Below are positions 45,252-55,552 of a DNA stretch of 64,000 nt, piece by piece. The DNA is taken from positions 3,705,604 through 3,769,603 of the forward strand of contig CM053030.1 in NCBI GenBank assembly GCA_028564925.1, in the 5' to 3' direction. Origin of the DNA: Lithobates sylvaticus. Its lineage: Eukaryota; Chordata; Amphibia; Anura; Ranidae. The number at the start of each line of letters is the position of its first letter. Position 1 is the stretch's first letter. Below the pieces are notes generated by a model, which did not search any database, was not told where the DNA came from, and saw nothing but the letters and a program-made list of their open reading frames with translations. A program made the position numbers and the translations under genes.

Positions 45252-46020
45252 TTAACCACTTCAGCCCCAGAAGATTTTATCACCTTCCTGACCAGAGCCC
45301 TTTTTTTTGGATTCGGCCCTGCGTCGCTTTAACTGACAATTGCGCAGTCGTGCGACGTTGCGCCCAATTATTTTTTTTTGCTTTTTTGCTATAATAAATA
45401 TCCCCCCAAAAATATATAAAAAAAGTTATAGCGTCTACAAAATAGGGCATAGTTTTATGGCATTTTTATGATAATTTTTTTTTTACTAGTAATGGCGGCG
45501 ATCAGCGATTTTTATTGTGACTGCGACATTATGGCGGACACATCGGACAATTTTGACACATTTTTGAGACCATTGTCATTAATACAGTGATCAGTGCTAT
45601 AAAATTGCATTGATTACTGTAAAAATGTGACTGTCAGTGAAGGGGTTAACCACTAGGTGGCGCTGTAGGGGTTGAGTGTGTCCTAGGGAGTGATTCTAAC
45701 TGTGGGGGGGAGGGGCTGTGTCTGATACATCACTGATCACCTCTCCCGATCACAGGGAGCTGTGATCAGTGTCATTAGGCAGAACGGGGAAAAGCTTGTT
45801 TACATTAGCATCTCCCCGTTCTTCCTGATCGTGAGACGATCGCGGGTATCCCCGGGGACATCGAGTCCACGGGACCCACGACCACGGTCACGGAGCTCCC
45901 GGCGGGCGCGCGCGCCCACGAGCCTGCCTCTTAAAGTGCAACGTACAGGTACGTTAATCTTGCCGGTGCGTGCCCTTCTGCCGCAGTATATTTGCGTGAG
46001 GCGGTCGAGAAGCGGTTCAA
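45252..46020. mobile_element. TTAA-target DNA transposon, complete but decayed at right
   Basis: It starts TTAACCACTTCAGCCCC and ends GAGAAGCGGTTCAA, where the right TTAA has changed. Early sequence (CTGACAATTGCGCAGTCGTG) matches the element at 49485-50624 (TGACAATTGCGCGGTCATAC), so they are one superfamily with different middles. A hairpin with ACATTAGCATCTCCCC lies nearby. No transposase is present. Confidence 0.7.
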
Positions 46021-46328
46021 ATAATTTTTTCCCCAAAAATTGCGTTTGAAAAACTGCTGCGCAAATACCGCCTGGCATTAAAAAAATTGCAACAATCGCC
46101 ATTTTTACTCTCTAGGGTTTCTGTAATGATTGGGGGTTGTAAGTGATTTTCTAGCAAAAAAATACAGATTTTACTATATAAATAAAAAGTATGAGAAAAA
46201 GGGGCGGGTCCTCCAGTGACTATTATATGCAGAAATGATCCCAAAAGAAAGAGCTTGTGGGCCTCGTTCACACAGAATCGCCATTTTGAGGCGAAGAAGA
46301 GCCCTTTAAGTAAAAACCTCCCGATTTC

Positions 46329-48549
46329 TAGACATGTGCAATTAGTTTTTTTTTTTTTAGTTTTTAGTTTTTTCCGTTCGTTCGTTTTCGTACGAATGAA
46401 CGAATCGTTCGAATCGAACGAATCCGAATAACGAATCGTTCGAATCGTACGAATCCGAAAAGCAACGAAAATCTGAAAAACCAAATTAGAAACAACGAAT
46501 GTACGAATGAAGAGAATCCGAAAAACTAAAAAAAAAAACAACGAAAATGAACGAAAAAATTTGTACATTCGTAATTTTTTTTTTGTTGAATTGGTAATTT
46601 TCCGTGTCCCTTACAATGGTGCTGCTTAACGTGCTTCGAATAGATTGAACGAAAAAATTCGTACATTCGTAACTTTTTTTTTTTCGATTCGTAACTTTTT
46701 TTTTCGATTCGTAACTTTTTTTTTTTTCGATTCGTAATTATTTATTTTTTGTTGAATTGGTAATTTTCCGTGTCCCTTACAATGGTGCTGCTTAACGTGT
46801 TTCGAATGGATTGAACGAAAAAATTCGTACATTCGTAACTTTTTTTTTTCGATTCGTAACTTTTTTTTTCGATTCGTAACTTTTTTTTCGATTCGTAATT
46901 ATTTATTTTTTGTTGAATTGGTAATTTTCCGTGTCCCTTACAATGGTGCTGCTTAACGTGCTTCGAATAGATTGAACGAAAAAATTCGTACATTCGTAAC
47001 GTTTTTTTTTCGATTGGTAACTTTTTTTTTCGATTCGTAATTATTTATTTTTTTGTTGAATTGGTAATTTTCCGTGTCCCTTACAATGGTGCTGCTTAAC
47101 GTGCTTCGAATGGATTGAACGAAAAAATTCGTACATTCGTAACTTTTTTTTTTCGATTCGTAACTTTTTTTTTCGATTTCGTAACTTTTTTTTTTCGATT
47201 CGTAATTATTTATTTTTTGTTGAATTGGTAATTTTCCGTGTCCCTTACAATGGTGCTGCTTAACGTGCTTCGAATAGATTGAACAAAAAAAATTCGTACA
47301 TTCGTAACTTTTTTTTTCGATTCGTAACTTTTTTTTTTCGATTGGTAACTTTTTTTTTCGATTCGTAACTTTTTTTTTCGATTCGTAATTATTTATTTTT
47401 TGTTGAATTGGTAATTTTCCGTGTCCCTTACAATGGTGCTGCTTAACGTGCTTCGAATAGATTATACGAAAAAATTCGTACATTCGTAACTTTTTTTTTT
47501 TCGTATTCGTAACTTTTTTTTTCGATTCGTAATTATTTATTTTTTGTTGAATTGGTAATTTTCCGTGTCTCTTACAATGGTGCTGCTTAACGTGTTTCGA
47601 ATGGATTGAACGAAAAAATTCGTACATTCGTAACTTTTTTTTTTTCGATTCGTAACTTTTTTTTTCGATTGTAACTTTTTTTTTCGATTCGTAATTATTT
47701 ATTTTTTGTTGAATTGGTAATTTTCCGTGTCCCTTACAATGGTGCTGCTTAACGTGCTTCGAATAGATTGAACAAAAAAATTCGTACATTCGTAACTTTT
47801 TTTTTTTCGTAACTTTTTTTTTCGATTCATAACTTTTTTTTTTCGATTCGTAACTTTTTTTTTCGATTCGTAATTATTTATTTTTTGTTGAATTGGTAAT
47901 TTTCCGTGTCCCTTACAATGGTGCTGCTTAACGTGCTTCGAATAGATTGAACGAAAAAAATTCGTACATTCGTAACTTTTTTTTTTTTCGATTCGTAACT
48001 TTTTTTTTCGATTCGTAACTTTTTTTTTTCGATTCGTAATTATTTATTTTTTGTTGAATTGGTAATTTTCCGTGTCCCTTACAATGGCGCTGCTTAACGT
48101 GCTTCGAATAGATTGAACGAAAAAATTCGTACATTCGTATTTTTTAGATCCGTAAATTATTAAAATGTAACAATAGCATACACATTACATAAAATTATGA
48201 ATTATGCTCCGATTACGAATCTACGAATGTTACGAATGTACGAATAAATACGAATAAACGAAAATTAAACTAACTAAAAAACGAATCAGCGAAAAAATAA
48301 CTCTTACGAATGTACGAATCGTTACGAATCCGAACACCGACGACTTATGAATGTACGAATCGTTACGAATCCGATAACCGACGACTTACGAATGTACGAA
48401 TCGTTACGAATCCGAACACCGACGACTTACCAATGTCCGAATCGTTACGAATCAACGGAAACGAAAAAAACTAAACGAAAAAAAAACACATTTTTTTCTG
48501 AAACGAAAAAAACGAAAATAAACAAATTTTTTTGTTGTGCACATGTCTA
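46329..48549. mobile_element. hAT MITE with TAGACATGTGCA ends, expanded by a tandem array (2221 bp)
   Basis: It is bracketed by the 8-bp target duplication CCGATTTC (46321-46328 and 48550-48557). Ends are TAGACATGTGCAATTAG and TGTGCACATGTCTA. From about 46565 to 48140 there are about ten units of 140-180 bp, each holding TTGAATTGGTAATTTTCCGT, a TGGTGCTGCTTAACGTG block, and one to four short TTTCGATTCGTAAC sub-units. Relatives at 19452 and 21342 have only about two units. The array gives long false minus-strand reading frames. Confidence 0.92.
46565..48140 (-). repeat. Tandem array inside the MITE, about 10 units of 140-180 bp
   Basis: Unit starts can be followed by the phrase CCGTGTCCCTTACAATGG, which recurs roughly every 140-180 bases. 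Unit length varies mainly through the number of TTTTCGATTCGTAAC sub-units and poly-T length. Most units read AATGGTGCTGC, the last reads AATGGCGCTGC as in the other MITE copies, suggesting outward growth from the other end. Confidence 0.9.
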
Positions 48550-48911
48550 CCGATTTCCAGGAAATAATGATATATTAGAGACATTCAGATTACCTATTCA
48601 TGCGTTCCGGGCCGAGAGGATCTTCGTAATCCACACGCTCCCCCGCAATGCTGGGGAGAGAGAAGGGGGTGGAGTTTATTGACGGGTCGGATGTGAGTAG
48701 ACGGCCTTCAGACTGTTGTGAATTCATGAAGAAATACATTTAATATTCACTGGCAGAGATGAGAGATTTCGGTCGGCCTCACGGTGACGGTGCTATTACC
48801 TTAAAATCATTAGACTCCTAGAATAGAAATTGCCTACCAATAGAAAAGGAACACTCACCTTTTGGGCTGAACATATTATAAGTTTTATAATCTTATTGTT
48901 TGAGAGGGTAT

Positions 48912-49370
48912 TTAAAGTGGCGTTGCCACCAAAAAAAATAAAAAATTGCTTTAAAATCATAAAAAAAATCTAAAAAAAAATAATAATTTTACTCACCTCT
49001 AAATGCCTGTCGCTAGGGGGTCCCTCGTAGTCTGCCACCTTCAGTGCCCGGGCTGGTGACATCACTTCCCCTCGGCGCTGCACAGTCATCTGGGACCTGT
49101 CATGGGTCCCAGATGACTGAGCGTGGTATCACGGCGTGCGGTGCCGCTCGCGCATGCGCAGTGGGTGCCCGGCTGTGAAGCCACAGCCGGGTGCCCACAG
49201 TAAGAATGCCGGGGCCGCGAGCGGAGCGGGGAACGAGGGGGGGGGGGCTTCGTTCCCCCACATCGCTGGACCCCGGGACAGGTAAGTGTCCGATTATTAA
49301 AAGTCAGCAGCTGCAGTATTTGTAGCTGCTGACTTTTAAAAACAATTTTTTAGCGGGCACTCCTCTTTAA
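48912..49370. mobile_element. TTAA-flanked MITE, copy 2
   Basis: It is the same insertion as 1365-1728, with TTAA at 48912-48915 and 49367-49370. It retains about 95 bases (about 49090-49185, with GGGTCCCAGATGACTGAGCG) that are absent in copy 1; this segment forms a hairpin with its neighbours (CTGGGACC against GGTCCCAG). Confidence 0.75.
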
Positions 49371-49484
49371 GAAGCAAGAAAGATACCATGAGAGAGAGAA
49401 AGCTCCGGGACCCACCCTGAGAAGGGACACTGGGAGATACTCCCAGACAGACTGACACCCATGCACCATGCATGAATACCTATT

Positions 49485-50624
49485 TTAACCACCTGATTAC
49501 TGGGCACTTAAACCCCCCTCGTGACCAGACCAATTTTCAGCTTTCGGCGCTGACGCACTTGGAATGACAATTGCGCGGTCATACAACACTGTACCCAAAT
49601 GAAATTTTTACTATTTTTTCCCCACAAGTAGAGATTTCTTTTGGTGGTATTTAATCACAGCCGGGTTTTTATTTTTTGCTAAACAAATAAAAAAAGTTGG
49701 AAAATTAAAAAAATAAATAAAATCATGTTTAATAGTTTGTTATAAAATTTAGCAAACAGGTAATTTTTCTGCTTCATTGATATGCGCTGACTGGTGGGCA
49801 CTAATAGGCGGCACTGGTGGGCACTGATAGGCGGCACTGGTGGGCACTGATAGGCTGCACTGGTGGGGACAGATAAGTCGGTACTGATGGGCACAGCAAA
49901 GATGGCACTGATGGGCACGGATGGGTGGCACGGATGGGTGGCACGGATGGGCACTGATGGATGGCACTGATAGATGGCACTGATGGGCACTGATAGATGG
50001 CACTGATAGGTGGCACTGATAGATGGCACTAATGGGCACTGATAGGTGGCACTGATGGGCACTGATAGGTGGCACTGGGCACTGGTAGGGGACACTGATG
50101 AGCACTGGTAGGGGACACTGATGAGCACTGGTAGGTGACACTGATGTGCAGCACTGGCACTGTGGGCACTGACAGATGGCACTGGGGGCACTGACAGATG
50201 GCACTGGGGGCACTGACAGATGGCACTGGGGGCACTTTAATTAGTAAATGTGGGCACCCTGGGCATATTGCAGTGAGAGGGACTGATGTCCCTCTCACTG
50301 CCGCCAGTGATCGGCTTTTTTTTTTCTCCTTGCGCTGTCAGCGCGAGCAGGAAAAAAAGCCGATTACCGGCTCTGTTAATATCACATGATCAGCTGTCAT
50401 TGGCTGACAGCTGATCACGTGGTAAGGGGTCGGGATCGACCCCTTACTCGGATCTGTGATCCAGCGAGTCTCACAGACTCACGGATCACAGAGCGCGCCG
50501 CGCGCGCCCTTCAGGGGGAGCGCAGGCAGCTCGTTGCCGGGACAACGTCAATAGACGTCGTCCCGGCACATCAGATCCGCGCTGTAGCCGTCATTTGGCT
50601 ATAGCGCGGGTCTATAGTGGTTAA
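49485..50624. mobile_element. TTAA-target DNA transposon, complete (about 1.14 kb)
   Basis: TTAA lies at 49485-49488 and 50621-50624, with short inverted ends CCAC and GTGG. The layout is a left block with TGACAATTGCGCGGTC, an A/T-rich stretch, a minisatellite of TGATGGGCACTGATAGGTGG-type units (49790-50235), hairpins (CTTTTTTTTTCTCC area at 50310-50360, and GATCAGCTGTCATTGGCTGA at 50388-50420), and a G/C-rich right end. It is absent from the matching position in copy 1, so it likely inserted after duplication. No transposase is present. Confidence 0.82.
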
Positions 50625-50718
50625 CATTTATGAAGATTCCTAAACCCTGAAGCCACGGCAGCCATCTTAAATCCTGGTAACCAGCACTCCAGACTAATAG
50701 CCATTTTGGAAAGGGGTA

Positions 50719-52117
50719 AATATGCCGTGTTGATTTTATCTTGTATGTTCCAAATATTGATGTATTGAATATTCTACTATTGATAATCGTTCTCCCGAAT
50801 CAATAACCGCCTTTTACATTTTTTCTCTAAAATTCTATTTTTCATTATATATTTCTTTTTTTTTGCATAGTTGCCACTTTTATTGACAAACAAATGTCTA
50901 ATTTATTTCACATTGTTCAACACTTACTTACCTGCAGCTTAGTAACGGCGCGGTGTGTGAAATACAGACGTTCTGTTTAATTATCAGTTTTTTTTTTAGT
51001 TATCATGGTGATATCACGTCCGAGGTACTACGCTCCTATTTTGTGGGGGTTTCTATTAAATTTCAAGATGTTCAGGTGATGCAATCTGTATTTTAATTAC
51101 ATGTAAATATTTGTTTTTTGTCAACCAATAAATGTAACTATTTCGTATGATCACTCGTCTCCGTGAATACGTTTCACATATATAGACGTGTCATATAGAT
51201 TGATTTTGTATCTTAAAAATATCTTCGTTAAAAATGACTTAATAAATATGTGCGGGAAACTGTCCTTAAAAAGCACAACAAGACACTGCAGATAGACAGC
51301 CCAGAAAATAAAGTGTAAGCTCTTATACCGTACCGTGCATCCCTTTGGTTTGTTGCTATGGCATCGACAACAGTCTGGTTTGGATTCATCCCGCTTAGCG
51401 AGTCTTTGTGCGGTCAGATCTTGGTGTCCAGCATCCATCGTCTTCCTCTACAAAACCAAACACAAATATATTTCTCAGCGATGAGACGTAACGAGAGGGA
51501 TCGGGAGTTCTTGTACAATGGAAATCGAACTCCACTTTTATGCAAAAAAAAATAAAAAATCGCTTTTCTAAAACTCCGCCCCCTTAAAGCTTCCAGGGGA
51601 ATCAATATATCGTTAAAATATGATATGTATGTGTAGTCAAGAACTAAGGCGTGACGTCACCGGGAGCGACCCATACAGTGGGAGCAAACGGACAGGTTAG
51701 ACTTCAATGCACTACCAACTCCCATCAGCAGGGGGAGTGCAAAGACAGTTTTCCTCTGGGTGGGACTTGAAAGGGGCGGTGAACCGCTATGAGGTCACAA
51801 GGAATTACAAAATATATCAAACTTTATTAGATTAGAGTTAGAAGAGCAATCGTTTTCTTGCTGATTCTTTGTCTCTTTTCTGTGAATGAACTTCCTCTTT
51901 TTTTGTTATTGACATAGAAATACTTCACAGACATAATTCTCAAGAAAATAGAAATGTATAAAAACAAATGACTTTGGGTAATCCACCGTTATCTTCTCTA
52001 GTCTGTGGTGTGTGATTCATGTTCATGTCATTGTACACTGCCCAACCCCCTCCCAAGATGTGCTCCTGTCTATGTTTTATATCATTGTTTATTATGTTTT
52101 ATTTTTACATCATAATA
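50719..52117. other. Duplicated non-coding stretch, copy 2
   Basis: It matches 1802-3224. Short minus-strand frames at 51151-51605 have no clear conservation of protein sequence between copies. I see no gene. Confidence 0.6.
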
Positions 52118-53746
52118 TCCCATCACATCAGAGATCCTCTCCATCCCATCAGAGATCCCTCCATCACATCAGAGGTCCCCTCCATCACATCAGAGGTCCT
52201 CCCATCACATCAGAGGTCCCCTCCATCACATCAGAGGTCCCCTCCATCACATCAGAGGTCCCTCCATCACATCAGAGGTCCATCCATCCCATCAGAGGTT
52301 CCTCCATCACATCAGAGATCCCTCCATCACTTCAGAGATCCCTCCATCACATCAGAGATCCCTCCATCACATCAGAGGTCCCTCCATCACATCAGAGATC
52401 CCCTCCATCACATCAGAGGTCCATCCATCCCATCAGAGGTCCCTCCATCACATCAGAGATCCCTCCATCATATCAGAGATCCCTCCATCACATCAGAGAT
52501 CCCTCCATCACATTAGAGGTCCCTCCATCACATCAGAGGTCCCCTCCATCACATCAGAGGTCCCCTCCATCACATCAGAGGTCCCTCCATCACATCAGAG
52601 GTCCCTCCATCACATCAGAGGTCCCCTCCATCACATCAGAGGTCCCCTCCATCACATCAGAGGTCCCCTCCATCACATCAGATGTCCTTCCATCACATCA
52701 GAGGTCCCCTCCATCACATCAGAGGTCCCCCATCACATCAGAGGTCTCCTCCATCATACTTCCTCCCAGTCTGGATACGGATCTCAGATATTCCAACCGC
52801 TCCCAAGCACCAAACGAGACGAGACTTGCTTAGTGCTAAGTTTGCTAACATGGACTCTTTTTATTACAACCAAACTGACATTTATATACAGTAGAAGAGG
52901 AGATCCCCCCTCCTGCTCATATTACTCTAACAATACACCTGTAACAACTTAACATAAACTAGTTAACTAATCCCTTTAAGCAGCCGATGTGACTCATCAG
53001 GATTTCACTACAGGTCAGACTTGTTGTCACCGAGCTAAACACAGTTGATTATAAATTATCATAATTACCACCACAAGACATTTCATCACAATAGCAGGAG
53101 ACCACCAGTAACAGATGGACCGTCTACTACATTGTACAGAGGACAATGTGATCAGCTCTCTCAATTAACATCTTGAGTTCATGACACTAGCATCTGACAG
53201 TGTGTGTACCAACAGCATGAGACAACACACATTATATATACACATATATACAGCATTGAATCTGACTGGGGTTGGGGTTCTCCTTCACCCTGTGCCCCTT
53301 AAAATCCAGGGCCCATAATCGGTTGGCAGGAGGCTCGCATTTAGCCCTTTAAAAAGCCTGTGTCCTGGCTAGGTCTGGCACACTCTCCATCACATCAGAG
53401 GTCCCCTCCATCACATCAGAGTCCCCCTATCCCATCAGAGGTCCCTTCATCACACCAGAAGTCCCTCCATCACATCAGAGGTCCCCCCTCCATCACATCA
53501 GATGGTCCCTCCATCACATCAGAGGTCCCTCCATCACATCAGAGGTCCCCCCATCACATCAGAGATCTATCCATCACATTAGAGGTCCCACCATCACATC
53601 AGAGGTCCTCCCATCACATTAGAGGTCCCTCCTTCACATGAGAGGTCCCTCCATCACATCAGAGGTCCCTCCTTCACATGAGAGGTCCCCTCCATTACAT
53701 CAGAGCCTTCTTTCATATCAGAGGTCCCACAATAATATCCAAGGTC
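52118..53746 (+). repeat. 20-bp satellite array, copy 2 (interrupted)
   Basis: Units of CCATCACATCAGAGGTCCCC type occupy 52118-52756 and 53385-53746, with a few more at 54641-54800 after the hAT element. GAGATCCCTCC variants are more common here than in copy 1. In total about 55-60 units against about 100 in copy 1. Confidence 0.9.
52757..53384 (-). mobile_element. Probable solitary LTR (fossil)
   Basis: It is a 628-bp block inside the satellite. On the minus strand it starts near TGTGCCAGACC, has a TATA-like box (GTATATAAATG) and about 30 bases later AATAAAAAG, the layout of an LTR promoter and polyadenylation signal. The flanking satellite repeats CTCCATCA on both sides, which may be target duplication or just array sequence. 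No internal genes are present. The family is not recognised. Confidence 0.5.
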
Positions 53747-53754
53747 CTCTCCAT

Positions 53755-54640
53755 TAGTGGCGGTGCGTGCATAGAGGGCGCAGGAGCGCCACCCCCTCTC
53801 CTGCAACGCTCTATCACCAATAGATAGATTCATGCATTGCATGAATCTGTCTATTGTCACCACTGCCGCCCCCTATTCAGGTGTCCGGCCCCTTGTCGGG
53901 CGCCGGGCATCTGAATTACAGTGGGGGGGGGGTGTTTTTGGAAGCGCCCTATTAGAGCTGTAAGCTCTAATAGGGGACCTGATTAGAGCGGTGCTCTCTA
54001 ATAGGCTTCCATAAGTGTAAACAGCGGGTGCAATGCTTTGCGTTCGATGTTTACACAGTATTGTGTGTTAGAGAAGCGAATACATCGCTTCCCTAACACA
54101 GACCCACCTCTCAGCCAATCAGGTTGCCGGTCTGTGTTACCGGTCCCCTGATTGGCTGAAGTCACAGGCGCTGTGATTGGACGCCTAGGCATCCAATCAC
54201 TGCAGAAGACAGGAGGAGCGCGGGAGAAGATGTCGGGTCGATGAGGAGACACCGCTCGCCGCCTGACAAGGTAAGTGCCGGTAGATGGGGGGCAGAGGGC
54301 ACATTGGCAGCATTTAACGGGCACAGTGATTGTGTTAGATGGGCACAGTGGCAGAGTTAGATGGGCACAGTGGCAGCATTTAATGGTCACAGTGGCAGCA
54401 TTTGAGGCACAATGGCAGGGTTAGATGGGCACAGTGGCAGCATTTAATGGGCACAGTGGCAGCGTTTATTGGGCACAGTGGCAGCATTTAATGGGCAAAG
54501 TGGCAGCGTTTGATGGGCACAGTGGCAGCGTTTGATGGGCACAGTGGCAGCGTTTGATGGGCACAGTGGCAGCATTTGGGGCACAGTGAGGCTGTTTGTT
54601 TGCGCCCCCTCCCAAAGATTTTGAGCACCAGCCGCCACTG
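53755..54640. mobile_element. hAT element with CAGTGGCGGC ends, reverse orientation
   Basis: The left end TAGTGGCGGTGCGTGC and right end CACCAGCCGCCACTG are bracketed by the 8-bp target duplication CTCTCCAT (53747-53754 and 54641-54648). It is the reverse-oriented relative of 23158-24222, with the same CTATTAGAGC and TAGATAGATTCATGCA blocks and the same 22-bp minisatellite on the other strand (54300-54590). Its empty site is at 5286-5293 in copy 1. No transposase is present. Confidence 0.92.
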
Positions 54641-55111
54641 CTCTCCATCACATCAGAGGTCCTCCCATCACACCAGAGACCCTTTTCACATCAGAGATTC
54701 CTTCCATCACACCAGAGGTTCCCCAACACATCAGAAGTCCCCCATCAGAGGTCCCCCCCCATCACAAAAGAGGTTCTCCTATCACATCAGTGTCCCCCTT
54801 AATGTCAGAATCACCCCATTAAGTCAGAGGCCTCCTCATCAAATTTGTGCCCCCCATGCATCAAAGGTCCCCCTATGCATGACAGCCCCCCATCACATCA
54901 AAGGCAACCTATACATGAATCCCCCCATCCCATCGGAGCCCCCTCCCCATCACCACAGATTTCCCCCATCACATAAGAGCCCCTATCACGCAAACCCCCA
55001 TCACAAAGCAAAGTCATATGTTGCCATGGTGCAACAGAGCCAACAGTTGTCACCATAGCAGCAAATGACACCGTGCATCCAAGCCCTAGAGAGTCATTTG
55101 TTCTTATGGTG

Positions 55112-55115
55112 CTGG
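55112..55115 (+). other. Empty insertion site of the gypsy element
   Basis: Copy 2 reads TTATGGTGCTGGCAGCATGC without interruption, where copy 1 has the LTR element between two copies of CTGG. Confidence 0.93.
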
Positions 55116-55142
55116 CAGCATGCCCACCTGAACCATGACAAC

Positions 55143-55552
55143 TGTTTTGGAGTAAATTGGCCGCACCGGCCATTTTATTAAACATTTCAAACCATAAACT
55201 TTATTAACAAAACACAATATTCCTTTAGATACATTTTAACCAATGTTTGAGAATCCTTGGAGGCACTAACCAAATGTATCACCATATCAGCGTGTCCACA
55301 CAAGGTTCCGTAGTCTGCTCTGACCGGACGACACCACTCAACCTTACACACTGATACCCATCTGCCGATGCCAGTTAAACCTCGGTTAACTGGCATCAAC
55401 CAAGGATACCATACCAAGATGGTTCCCCCACTTCTGCCATGTTGTTCTTAATTCCTAATGCCTCCAAAGATCCCCAACCGCCACCCATCACAAAATCAGC
55501 ATAAAACATCACCACAAACATAAAACAAAATCAAGGGCGGGAGGGTGGGAGC
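55143..55552. other. Unassigned stretch at the end of duplication copy 2
   Basis: It begins GTTTTGGAGTAAATTGGCC, where similarity with copy 1 stops. It contains GCCAGTTAAACCTCGGTTAA with an inverted match (TTAACTGGC) near 55370-55400. Some of the stretch may be an unrecognised retroelement. I see no gene. Confidence 0.4.

Larger units (their letters stand above)
48785..55142 (+). repeat. Large direct duplication, copy 2
   Basis: It matches 1226-5617 plus 13733-13763. Unlike copy 1 it carries a TTAA transposon (49485-50624), an LTR-like insert (52757-53384) and a hAT element (53755-54640), and it lacks the gypsy element, whose empty site is at 55112-55115. The satellite array is shorter here. 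Confidence 0.88.

Noticed and set aside
46953-47789. A 278-codon minus-strand frame with repeated YEFFRSI motifs
   Set aside because: It is the tandem array inside a MITE. Length comes from poly-A codons for lysine and the array period; no known domain.
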